Part shown: positions 17,056 to 24,546 of the stretch, one piece after another
Position numbering within the stretch: position 1 is the first letter of the stretch
How the letters are laid out: every line of letters starts with the position of its first letter
NCBI RefSeq assembly: GCF_002836515.1
Contig: NZ_PJBC01000003.1
Coordinates: 1 to 64,000 of the forward strand
Direction of reading: 5' to 3'
DNA: 64,000 nt
Source of the DNA: Pseudomonas sp. Choline-02u-1
GTDB lineage: Bacteria; Pseudomonadota; Gammaproteobacteria; Pseudomonadales; Pseudomonadaceae
Notes under the pieces: model-generated
Database searches by the model: none
What the model saw: the letters and a program-made list of their open reading frames with translations, nothing else
What the model was told of the DNA's origin: nothing
Translations under genes and position numbers: made by a program

Positions 17056-17780
17056 GGGCTCGGCCCCAACAAACCGCGCGCGATGCCATTGAGTTCGACC
17101 ACCGCTTCAGACGCGCAAATATGCAGCGGCTGGGCCAGCAATGTAGCCAGCTCATTGACCCGCGCGGGAGACAACTGGGCCTGACGCTCGGCGAAACCGA
17201 GCACCGCGCGTTGTTCGCTGAGTGTGAGAACAACGGGGGAGCGACGAGGTTCAGCGTCAGGCAATTGCGGGCGGTTCAGCGGACGTTCGCTGTAAACCAC
17301 CAGCGTGCCGGCAGCGATATCGCCCAGGCGTTTGAAGGTCGGGTGTTGCAGGCAACTGAGTGCACCGAGGAAATAGCCGAATGGCAGCAGGTCGACAAAA
17401 CGCAACAGGTTGCGCAATAGCGAGGCAGACCAGCCGATCGGCGTGCCGTCGTCGTGCACGACGCGCAACCCCAGCCATTGCTTACCCGGCGAGCGGCCCT
17501 GACGCAGCACCTCAAACAGCACCATGTACCACCAACTGATGGCAAACAGCAGCAGCGAGCCGAGGCCCATGCCAAGCCTGCCGAGAAACGCCAGTGCGAT
17601 AAACAGCACGCCGAGGATGAAGCCGCGAATGCCCAGATCGATGGCAAACGCCACAGCGCGCACCATCAACCCGGCGGGACGCAACGGCAGGTCGATGCCT
17701 TCCGGCGTTTCGACCTGATGACGCGTATCCAGCGGCGGGGCCAGCGGTGCTTTCCTTGGCGGTGCTGTGGGTTCGAGCAT
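17052..17780 (-). CDS. RDD family membrane protein, first gene of the MoxR operon
   Basis: A 242-aa protein with a PA/TP-rich N-terminus, then an RDD domain: the diagnostic acidic residue in VAFAIDLGIRGF, two or three hydrophobic helices (about 62-105) and the QGRSPGKQWLGLRVV segment. The final 80 residues are soluble and not recognised. RDD proteins are small membrane proteins often proposed as transporters or complex anchors. It leads a six-gene run, RDD-SpoIIM-DUF4129-DUF4350-MoxR-DUF58, with every junction overlapping. The promoter should be in the 333-base gap to sbcB. Confidence 0.85.
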   Translation of the reverse strand: MLEPTAPPRKAPLAPPLDTRHQVETPEGIDLPLRPAGLMVRAVAFAIDLGIRGFILGVLFIALAFLGRLGMGLGSLLLFAISWWYMVLFEVLRQGRSPGKQWLGLRVVHDDGTPIGWSASLLRNLLRFVDLLPFGYFLGALSCLQHPTFKRLGDIAAGTLVVYSERPLNRPQLPDAEPRRSPVVLTLSEQRAVLGFAERQAQLSPARVNELATLLAQPLHICASEAVVELNGIARGLLGPSP

Positions 17781-17906
17781 GGGCTACCTGATGTTCGCCT
17801 GTTCGGGATGCAAGTGCGCCTGATGCTAGCAGCCTCTCGGGGGGGAACGACATCACTATGTGTTGCACAGCGTGTAACCGCCACGTAAAGGCTGACCATA
17901 CTGGCC

Positions 17907-17998
17907 CTGTGGGAGCCAGCTTGCTCGCGAGCGCGTAGTGACAGGCAGCAGCGATGTTGAATGTGCTGGCCCCTTCGCGAGCAAGCACGCTCCCACAG
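17907..17998. repeat. REP pair, GTGGGAGC type, diverged
   Basis: Imperfect inverted arms at 17907-17931 and 17974-17998 in the gap 17781-18114 between divergent RDD and sbcB genes. One arm reads AGCCAGC and the other AGCGTGC where other copies read AGCGGGC, so this is an older copy. Apart from it the gap should hold the two promoters, which I cannot define. Confidence 0.85.
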
Positions 17999-18114
17999 TA
18001 CGAGTACCCATAAGCTGTAGGAAATTGGAAAAAGTGCTTTTTGAGGGACAGGAGACTGGCTCCGGGGTCGGCTGAGCGCCTAGACTTCGCCGATCTTCTG
18101 TTCAGGATTCGCCC

Positions 18115-19545
18115 GTGACTTCAATCTTCTGGTACGACTACGAAACCACTGGCATCAATCCGCGCAACGACCGTGCGCTGCAAGTGGCCGGGATCCGTAC
18201 CGACCATGCGCTCAACGAAATCGACGAGCCGGTCAATCTCTATTGCCAGCCCAGCGAAGACATCCTGCCGCATCCGGCGGCGTGCGCGATCACTGGAATC
18301 ACCCCCGGCCAGCTCGCCGAAAAAGGCCTGAGCGAAGCCGATTTCATGACTCGCGTGCATGCGCAACTGGCTGCACCGGGTACGTGTGGCGCCGGTTACA
18401 ACACCTTGCGTTTCGACGATGAGATGACCCGCTACAGTCTCTATCGCAATTTTTTCGACCCCTACGCCCGTGAATGGCAGGGTGGCAACAGTCGCTGGGA
18501 TCTGATTGATGTGGTGCGCGCCGCTTACGCATTGCGCCCCGATGGTCTGGTCTGGCCGACCGGTGACGATGGCCGGGTAACCCTCAAACTCGAACGGCTG
18601 ACGGCGGCCAATCACATCGATCACGGGCACGCTCACGAAGCGTTGTCGGATGTGCGCGCCACCATCGCGTTGGCGCGGTTGATTCGCGAGAAACAGCCCA
18701 AGCTCTACGAGTGGCTGTTCCAGCTGCGCAGTAAACAGAAAGTCATGGATCAGATTCGTCTGTTACAACCGCTGGTGCATGTGTCCGGGCGTTTCTCGGC
18801 GGCGCGCAGTTATGTCGGTGTGGTGCTGCCGCTGGCCTGGCACCCGAAGAATCGCAACGCCTTGATCGTCTGTGATCTGCATCTTGATCCGCAAGGGTTG
18901 CTGGACCTTGATGCACAAACCCTGCGCCAGCGTTTATACACCCGCCGCGATGAATTGGCTGAAGGTGAATTGCCCGTGCCGCTCAAGCTGATCCATATCA
19001 ATCGTTGCCCGGTGGTGGCGCCGTTGGCGGTATTGCGTGCGCAAGATCAGCAACGCCTCGGCCTGGAGATGGCGGTTTATCAGGAGCGGGCACTGCGACT
19101 AACTGACGCACAGCAAGTCTGGAAAGATAAAATCGCGGCGATTTATGCCAGCGAAGATTTCACTCCCAGCGAAGATCCGGAGCAGCAGTTGTACGATGGA
19201 TTTATCGGTGACCGAGATCGCCGTCTATGCGAGCAAGTTCGAACGGCCGATCCTGCGCAATTAGCACAAGAGCAGTGGCCTTTCGATGATGAACGTTTGC
19301 CCGAATTACTTTTTCGATATCGAGCACGCAACTTTCCAGAGACCCTGGATGTCGCCGAGCAAGAACGCTGGAAATTATTTTGTCGCCAGCGTCTGACGCA
19401 ACCTGAGGCAGGTGCGCCGAATACCGTGCAGTCATTTATCGAAGCTGCCGAGCAATGGTCACTTAGTGCGACGCCATTGCAGCGAGAGGTGCTCAACGAC
19501 TGGCAGAACTATGTCGAGGCATTACGCAAACGTTTGAAGCTTTGA
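18115..19545 (+). CDS. sbcB: Exodeoxyribonuclease I
   Basis: A 476-aa 3'-5' single-strand DNA exonuclease used in mismatch repair and recombination. The DEDDh exonuclease fold starts at once: IFWYDYETTG supplies the first D and E, NTLRFDDEMTR the second D and HAHEALSDVRAT the last H and D. The C-terminal SH3-like and helical domains of ExoI follow (KVYEWLFQLRSK region, then the ARNFPETLDVAEQERW segment). The start is GTG with a weak ribosome-binding site. Length equals the family norm of about 475 aa. Monocistronic, ending at a terminator shared with convergent mvaT. Confidence 0.95.
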   Translation: MTSIFWYDYETTGINPRNDRALQVAGIRTDHALNEIDEPVNLYCQPSEDILPHPAACAITGITPGQLAEKGLSEADFMTRVHAQLAAPGTCGAGYNTLRFDDEMTRYSLYRNFFDPYAREWQGGNSRWDLIDVVRAAYALRPDGLVWPTGDDGRVTLKLERLTAANHIDHGHAHEALSDVRATIALARLIREKQPKLYEWLFQLRSKQKVMDQIRLLQPLVHVSGRFSAARSYVGVVLPLAWHPKNRNALIVCDLHLDPQGLLDLDAQTLRQRLYTRRDELAEGELPVPLKLIHINRCPVVAPLAVLRAQDQQRLGLEMAVYQERALRLTDAQQVWKDKIAAIYASEDFTPSEDPEQQLYDGFIGDRDRRLCEQVRTADPAQLAQEQWPFDDERLPELLFRYRARNFPETLDVAEQERWKLFCRQRLTQPEAGAPNTVQSFIEAAEQWSLSATPLQREVLNDWQNYVEALRKRLKL

Positions 19546-19576
19546 AATCGAACATGCCTGGCAATAGTTTACGGGC

Positions 19577-19610
19577 ATAAAAAAACGCCAGCGCATGCTG
19601 GCGTTTTTTG
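19577..19610. terminator. Bidirectional terminator between sbcB and mvaT
   Basis: AAAAAAACGCCAGC and GCTGGCGTTTTTTG flank a GCAT centre, giving a stem with a T run on both strands. It sits between the two convergent stop codons. Confidence 0.92.
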
Positions 19611-19641
19611 TTCGCGGATCGCTCTGCGAAGGCGTTGCGGC

Positions 19642-20019
19642 TTAGCCCAGCAGGGTAGCCCAGCCTTCAACCACGTCGCCGCCCCACTTGGCTTTCCACT
19701 CTTTCAGAGTCTTGTGGTTGCCACCTTTGGTTTCGATGACTTCACCGTTGTGCGGGTTTTTGTATTGCTTAACTTTGCGTGCACGCTTGGTGCCGGTAGT
19801 TTTCACTGCGCCGCCACGTGGAGCCTTGGATTTGGCTTCCGGGTCGAGCAGGGCGATGATGTCACGCAGCGATTTGGAGTATTCACCCATCAGCGTGCGC
19901 AATTTGCCTTCGAATTCCAGTTCGGCTTGCAGTTTGTCGTCTTCGGACAGGTTTTTCAGACGGGCTTGCAGTTCTTTGATGGCTTCTTCGGTGGCGCGAT
20001 ATTCGTTGATCAAGGACAT
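19642..20019 (-). CDS. mvaT: H-NS-like nucleoid protein MvaT
   Basis: A 125-aa Pseudomonas xenogeneic silencer. The N-terminal half is a coiled-coil oligomerisation region (MSLINEYRATEEAIKELQAR onward to about residue 60). A basic linker follows (KTTGTKRARKVKQYK), then the C-terminal DNA-binding domain with the AT-pincer region ETKGGNHKTLKEW. It binds AT-rich, often horizontally acquired DNA and represses it. MvaT rather than MvaU/MvaV is inferred from its position between sbcB and purU, as in P. aeruginosa. It is transcribed alone from the promoter at 20067-20095. Confidence 0.93.
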   Translation of the reverse strand: MSLINEYRATEEAIKELQARLKNLSEDDKLQAELEFEGKLRTLMGEYSKSLRDIIALLDPEAKSKAPRGGAVKTTGTKRARKVKQYKNPHNGEVIETKGGNHKTLKEWKAKWGGDVVEGWATLLG

Positions 20020-20066
20020 GAGTACTACCTTTCGTAGAATGCTGAATGACAGGGGACAGTGCCGTA

Positions 20067-20095
20067 ATAATAGTCAGGCTGTTTCATCAAGTAAA
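20067..20095 (-). promoter_or_regulatory. Likely sigma-70 promoter of mvaT
   Basis: On the minus strand TTTACT (20090-20095) and TATTAT (20067-20072) are separated by 17 bases, 4/6 and 5/6 matches to consensus, placing the start about 40 bases before the mvaT ATG. The surrounding gap 20020-20355 is unusually AT-rich, the kind of DNA MvaT itself binds, so autoregulation is plausible. The purU promoter should also lie in this gap. Confidence 0.6.
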
Positions 20096-20355
20096 CATTT
20101 AGATGGGCTTTTTATTTAAATGAGTTACAGGAGTTAGGCGCCAATTGAATGTTCAGTTAAATAATGTGATGCAGTCAGCACAGATATTTACAGTTGTCTG
20201 GCAAACCTCTCGCTAAAGCGCCACAGTCTTGACGAAAACCTGCGTCAGAAAGTCGTTTCGCCAGGCTTCGTTCCGCACGGCGCGCATGCGTACTGCAGTT
20301 TTCCTGCACAGTCGCTAGAATGGCGGCCTTTGTGAAGTTCTGGAGTTTCCCCCTC

Positions 20356-21204
20356 ATGCGCACTTTTCGGCTGGTGATATCTTGCCCGGACCGCGTTGGC
20401 ATCGTTGCCAAAGTCAGTAATTTTCTGGCCTCTCATAACGGCTGGATCACCGAAGCGAGCCACCACTCTGACAATCAAGTGGGCTGGTTCTTCATGCGTC
20501 ACGAAATCCGTGCCGATTCGCTGCCGTTCGGTATCGAAGAGCTGCGCGAGAAGTTCGCGCCGATCGCCGAGGAGTTCTCGATGGACTGGCGCATCACCGA
20601 CACCGAGCAGAAAAAACGCGTTGTACTGATGGCCAGCCGTGAATCCCACTGCCTGGCCGACCTGCTGCACCGCTGGCACAGCGACGAACTGGATTGCGAG
20701 ATCTCCTGCGTGATTTCCAACCACGACGATCTGCGCAGCATGGTCGAGTGGCACGGCATTCCTTATTACCACGTCCCGGTCAATCCACAGGACAAGCAGC
20801 CTGCATTCGACGAAGTGTCGCGGCTGGTCAAACAGCACGACGCCGAAGTGGTGGTGCTGGCGCGTTACATGCAAATCCTGCCGCCGGACATGTGCCGCGA
20901 ATATGCGCACAAGGTCATCAACATTCATCACAGCTTCCTGCCTTCGTTCGTCGGCGCCAAGCCTTACCATCAGGCGTCTCTTCGCGGCGTCAAGCTGATT
21001 GGCGCGACTTGCCACTACGTGACTGAAGAACTGGACGCCGGCCCTATCATCGAGCAGGACGTGGTGCGTGTCAGCCACAGCGACAGCATTGAAGACATGG
21101 TGCGTTTCGGTCGTGACGTCGAGAAAATGGTGCTGGCCCGCGGCCTGCGTTATCACCTCGAAGACCGCCTGCTCGTGCACGGCAACAAGACGGTCGTGTT
21201 CTGA
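20356..21204 (+). CDS. purU: Formyltetrahydrofolate deformylase
   Basis: A 282-aa enzyme hydrolysing 10-formyl-THF to THF and formate, balancing the one-carbon pool and supplying formate to PurT. Residues 1-80 are an ACT-type regulatory domain (RLVISCPDRVGIVAKVSNFL), thought to sense glycine or methionine. The rest is a formyltransferase fold with the catalytic histidine in NIHHSFLPSF and the aspartate region ELDAGPIIEQD. The start at 20356 gives the family N-terminus; a longer in-frame start at 20320 has no support. It diverges from mvaT. Confidence 0.93.
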   Translation: MRTFRLVISCPDRVGIVAKVSNFLASHNGWITEASHHSDNQVGWFFMRHEIRADSLPFGIEELREKFAPIAEEFSMDWRITDTEQKKRVVLMASRESHCLADLLHRWHSDELDCEISCVISNHDDLRSMVEWHGIPYYHVPVNPQDKQPAFDEVSRLVKQHDAEVVVLARYMQILPPDMCREYAHKVINIHHSFLPSFVGAKPYHQASLRGVKLIGATCHYVTEELDAGPIIEQDVVRVSHSDSIEDMVRFGRDVEKMVLARGLRYHLEDRLLVHGNKTVVF

Positions 21205-21226
21205 TCGCACAGACACGCTTGAAAAA

Positions 21227-21266
21227 CGAAGGGCTTGGGCGTTGAATCGCTCAAGCCCTTCGTCGT
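21227..21266 (+). terminator. Likely terminator after purU
   Basis: CGAAGGGCTTGGGCG and CGCTCAAGCCCTTCG form a long stem (one G-T pair) with a TTGAAT loop, 22 bases after the purU stop. The following T run is weak (TCGTTC), so it may be leaky into the small gene downstream. Confidence 0.7.
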
Positions 21267-21302
21267 TCAAGCTCTTTCGCCGTTTCTGCCCGAGGAAAAA
21301 CC

Positions 21303-21482
21303 ATGAGCGATCCACTGGACAAAGCCACCTCAAAAGCGCCCGCCACCCTTGGTGAAGGTTGCCTCAGTCGCTACGATCCGGATGACATGGGTCCTGAGGA
21401 CGGCACCGAATTTCCCGGCGCCGCCGCGTTGTGGGAACAGCTGAAACCAGAGTCGGACGATGAAACGGGTGACGATCTTTAG
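21303..21482 (+). CDS. Small acidic hypothetical protein, 59 aa
   Basis: An open frame of 59 codons starting MSDPLDKATSKAPATLGEG and ending ESDDETGDDL. It is strongly acidic (about 14 Asp/Glu), soluble, with a DPDDMGPEDGTEFPGA core. A very good ribosome-binding site, GAGGAA, precedes the ATG, and codon usage is like that of neighbouring genes, which support translation. I do not recognise a family. It lies behind the purU terminator and may be read by leak-through. Its TAG overlaps the TAA of the convergent UPF0104 gene on the other strand. Confidence 0.65.
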   Translation: MSDPLDKATSKAPATLGEGCLSRYDPDDMGPEDGTEFPGAAALWEQLKPESDDETGDDL

Positions 21483-22474
21483 GCTTGGCGCACTTTCATC
21501 AGCTTCTTCAGCAACGGCTTGCCCAGCATCAGCACGAACACCGGGCCGCCGACCAGCAGATAGAAGTAATACGTCACCACCCGCCAGATCAGAATCGCCG
21601 CCGCTGCGGTGGATTTGCCCACCATCGGCGCGAGCAGTGCAGCCGAAGTCAATTCCGCCGCGCCGGCGCCGCCGGGTAACAGGCTGAATTGGCCGGCGCC
21701 CAGCGAGAGCATCTGCACCAGAAAACTCCAGGCCCACTGCAAGTCGGCACCGAGCCCGCGCAGGGCCAGATATAAAACGCTGTAGCGCAGCAGCCAGTGC
21801 ACGCAGGTCAGGGCGAACACCTGGGTCAGCGTCCGCCATGGCAGCTTCAAGGTATCGGTAAACGCCGCGAGAAAGTGCAGCAACTTGCGCGCCCAGCGTC
21901 GGCGAGTGCGCGCAGTCACGTTCATGCCTGCCAACACCCGACCGCTAAGGCGAATCAACGCCCGGTGGTATCGCGCAATCAGCACGCAACTGAATAATCC
22001 GCCGAACAGCGACACCGCGCTGACCGTCAGTAGCCATTCGAGCCGATCGCTCAGATGCTGGAACAGTGCATAAATCAGAATCCCGCTCAGCGCGCAGAGA
22101 AAAAACAGCAGATCGCTGAGCTGATCCATGGCAAACACCGCGCTGCCTCGCGCCGGACGCACGCCGTAGCGGGCCAGCAAAGCCATGATGGTCAGCGGCC
22201 CGCCGCTGCCGCCGGGCGTGGCGCAGTATGCGAACTCGGCCGCCATCACTACGCCGAGGCTTTTCATCGGCGGGACCTTTTCACGCTGGTCGCCGAGCAA
22301 CAAACGCAGGCGCAGGGTATTGATGCCCCAGCAGAGCAGGATCATGCCGAACATGATCAACAGCCAGTTCAACGGAAAGCCGCGCAGGCGTGCCCAGATT
22401 TCACCACCGCCCAACAGCAGCGGAATCAGCACCGCCGCGAGCAGGCCGATCAGCAACAACAGACTGCGCTTCAT
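21479..22474 (-). CDS. UPF0104 / LPG-synthase-TM family membrane protein
   Basis: A 331-aa integral membrane protein with about eight helices, belonging to the flippase-like family also seen as the N-terminal half of MprF and in AglD. Family landmarks are CATPGGSGGPLTIMALLARYG, FAMDQLSDLLFF and LLPGGAGAAELTSAALL. No cytoplasmic aminoacyl-transferase domain follows, so it is not an MprF enzyme. It is translationally coupled to the deacetylase gene (ATGA). The context with a glycosyltransferase suggests it helps move or make a glycolipid, which is inference. Confidence 0.85.
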   Translation of the reverse strand: MKRSLLLLIGLLAAVLIPLLLGGGEIWARLRGFPLNWLLIMFGMILLCWGINTLRLRLLLGDQREKVPPMKSLGVVMAAEFAYCATPGGSGGPLTIMALLARYGVRPARGSAVFAMDQLSDLLFFLCALSGILIYALFQHLSDRLEWLLTVSAVSLFGGLFSCVLIARYHRALIRLSGRVLAGMNVTARTRRRWARKLLHFLAAFTDTLKLPWRTLTQVFALTCVHWLLRYSVLYLALRGLGADLQWAWSFLVQMLSLGAGQFSLLPGGAGAAELTSAALLAPMVGKSTAAAAILIWRVVTYYFYLLVGGPVFVLMLGKPLLKKLMKVRQA

Positions 22475-23229
22475 GCCGCCTGTTCCAGGTGTCCGCGCTG
22501 GCGGGCGAGCCAGTCGATCTTGGTCAAAGGCACGCGTCCGTCTGCGAGTAGGCGTTGCAGGGTGTGTAACCAGTAATCGCGCGAAAAGCGGTGGCGCATG
22601 TCGACCGGGTGCAGGCCCAGGCGAATCACCGGCGCCTCGCGCCAACGCTGTTCACGCTGGTCGCTGACGATTTTCGACAAGCCGCGACGCCAGGCACTGC
22701 GCGCACTCCACACCAGCCCGGGCGCATCAAGGGCGCTGAAGTCAGGCAAGCGATAAAGATGCTGCGGATCGCTGGTGTAACTGAGCGGTAATTCGCGCAA
22801 GGCCTGGCGGGTGCCGTCGCTCATCAGCCAGGCCGGAGCGACGAAGCCGTGCACTGGCCAGTCGTAGCGCTGAAATATTTCCAGACCCGCATGCAAACGG
22901 GCGAGGGCTGTGTCGTGGGACAAGCGATAAAATTCACCTTCATGGGTGTAGACCCGACGCATGAACCAGTCGCGCGGGGTGTTTGGCATAGCTTCCTGGT
23001 CGTCGTGGTAATAACCGTGCAGCGCCAGTTCATCGCCTCGGGCCACCCTGGCGTCGAGCACCCGGCGAAACGCCGGGTTGGCATCAAGCGCATCGTGGCG
23101 GTGAAAGTTCGGCACTACCAGCCACGTCATCGGCACATTGCCCAAGGCATCGACGGCCTCGACGAAGGGCTGGTAGTCCGCCCACGTCGAGGGCGCCACA
23201 TCATGCAACACCAGGCATACGGCTTTCAT
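22471..23229 (-). CDS. DUF2334 polysaccharide deacetylase-like protein
   Basis: A 252-aa soluble protein of the carbohydrate esterase-like NodB fold. The metal and catalytic residues can be read: D10 in LHDVAPSTW and the HxxxH metal motif in LALHGYYHDD, with further active-site blocks VHGFVAPAWLMS and RLGLHPVDMRH. The start at 23229 gives the family N-terminus (MKAVCLVLHDV); ATG at 23241 is an alternative that would overlap the upstream gene. There is no signal peptide, so it would act on a cytoplasmic intermediate, perhaps the product of the adjacent glycosyltransferase. Substrate unknown. Confidence 0.85.
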   Translation of the reverse strand: MKAVCLVLHDVAPSTWADYQPFVEAVDALGNVPMTWLVVPNFHRHDALDANPAFRRVLDARVARGDELALHGYYHDDQEAMPNTPRDWFMRRVYTHEGEFYRLSHDTALARLHAGLEIFQRYDWPVHGFVAPAWLMSDGTRQALRELPLSYTSDPQHLYRLPDFSALDAPGLVWSARSAWRRGLSKIVSDQREQRWREAPVIRLGLHPVDMRHRFSRDYWLHTLQRLLADGRVPLTKIDWLARQRGHLEQAA

Positions 23230-23233
23230 GTGT

Positions 23234-24346
23234 TCAACCATTGGCCACCCGTGGCAGCGTATGGCCGAGCACAGCGTGGTAGTGACTGAGTAGGCTGTCG
23301 ACCACAGTGTCCCAGGCGTAATGCCGTTCAACATGCTGGCGCGCCTGGCGGCCAAGCCGATCGCAGCCGCGACTGAACAGCTCGCGCACGGCGTTGGCCA
23401 TCGCTTGCGGGTTGTTCGGGGCACAGAGCAGACCGCAGCAATCGTTGACGATTTCTTCAAACGCCCCGGCTGCGACGGCCACCACCGGAATGCCGCAGGC
23501 CATGGCTTCAAGAATGACCAGACCGAAGGTTTCCTGATCACCGGCGTGCACCAGCGCATCGGCACTGGCCATCAGGCGCGCGACTTTTGCTGCCGGGCAG
23601 AATTCATCGATGACGCTGACGTTATCCGGCACCGCAGTGGGCATTGACGAGCCGACCAACAGCAAGTGATAGCGCGGGCCGAGGCGTTGCATGCACTTGA
23701 GCAGCACCGGCAGGTTTTTCTCCTTGGAACCGCGCCCGGCAAAGACCAATAGCCGGGTGTCTTCGGCAATCCCCAATTCGGCACGCAGGCCGGGGTCGCG
23801 GGCGTCGGGATGGAACGTGTGCAGATCCACGCCCAGCGGTTGCACATGGACATTGCGTACGCCGAGCCCGGTGAGCTTGTCCGCCATGACCTGGCTCGGC
23901 GCGAGAACGCGGTCGAAATTGCCGTAGAGACGGGTGACGTAGGCTTCGACGTTCGGCGTGACCCAGTGGCCCATGCGATTGCCTACCAGCAGCGGCAGAT
24001 CCGAGTGATAAAAGCCGATCACCGGCACATCCAGCTGCCGCCGGGCATCCAGCGCGGCCCACGCGGTGAGGTAGGGATCGCCGACTTCGATCAGATCCGG
24101 CTGCAAATCCTGCAGGACGTTTCGCCATGGCGCCAGCCGTAGCGGGAAGCGATAGCCTTTGCCGAAAGGCAGGGCAGGTGCTGGAACCGTGTAAATGCCG
24201 TCATGTTCACCCAGTCGCGCGCCGGGGATGAGCAGGCTGTGACGAATACCGCTGCGGTCGCCAAGGCGACGGTGCTTGGCATCCAGATAAGTACGCACGC
24301 CTCCGCTGGCCGGGGCGTAGAACATGGTGATGTCGGCGATATGCAC
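23234..24346 (-). CDS. Glycosyltransferase, GT4 family
   Basis: A retaining GT-B glycosyltransferase of about 370 aa. The N-terminus has the acceptor-domain glycine loop (FYAPASGGVRTYL). The C-terminal half has the donor-binding core, VFAGRGSKEKN and the E-x7-E motif ETFGLVILE followed by AMACGIPVVA. The GTG start at about 24346 is chosen because GGAGG lies some 10 bases upstream; the TTG three codons earlier touches that site. It is first of a three-gene operon with the deacetylase and the UPF0104 membrane protein. Nucleotide sugar and acceptor are unknown; lack of O-antigen genes nearby argues for a lipid or small glycoconjugate. Confidence 0.88.
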   Translation of the reverse strand: MHIADITMFYAPASGGVRTYLDAKHRRLGDRSGIRHSLLIPGARLGEHDGIYTVPAPALPFGKGYRFPLRLAPWRNVLQDLQPDLIEVGDPYLTAWAALDARRQLDVPVIGFYHSDLPLLVGNRMGHWVTPNVEAYVTRLYGNFDRVLAPSQVMADKLTGLGVRNVHVQPLGVDLHTFHPDARDPGLRAELGIAEDTRLLVFAGRGSKEKNLPVLLKCMQRLGPRYHLLLVGSSMPTAVPDNVSVIDEFCPAAKVARLMASADALVHAGDQETFGLVILEAMACGIPVVAVAAGAFEEIVNDCCGLLCAPNNPQAMANAVRELFSRGCDRLGRQARQHVERHYAWDTVVDSLLSHYHAVLGHTLPRVANG

Positions 24347-24460
24347 GGTGAGCAACCCTCCGCTGTGTTGTTCTCCCTTGGTTGACCGTTATCCAGAATA
24401 GATGTTCGGTCGGGATTGCGCGGTGGGGTCTCAGGTCGGTTTTGTGTTGTTTGAGTGGGC

Positions 24461-24531
24461 GCCTTCGCGAGCAAGCCCGCTCCCACAATTGAAATGCATT
24501 CCAATGTGGGAGCGGGCTTGCTCGCGAAGGC
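24461..24531. repeat. REP pair, GTGGGAGCGGGC type
   Basis: Perfect inverted arms of 27 bp (24461-24487 and 24505-24531) with a 17-base centre, between the glycosyltransferase promoter region and the 3' end of the chemoreceptor gene. Confidence 0.95.
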
Positions 24532-24546
24532 GGAAGTGGCGGCGCC

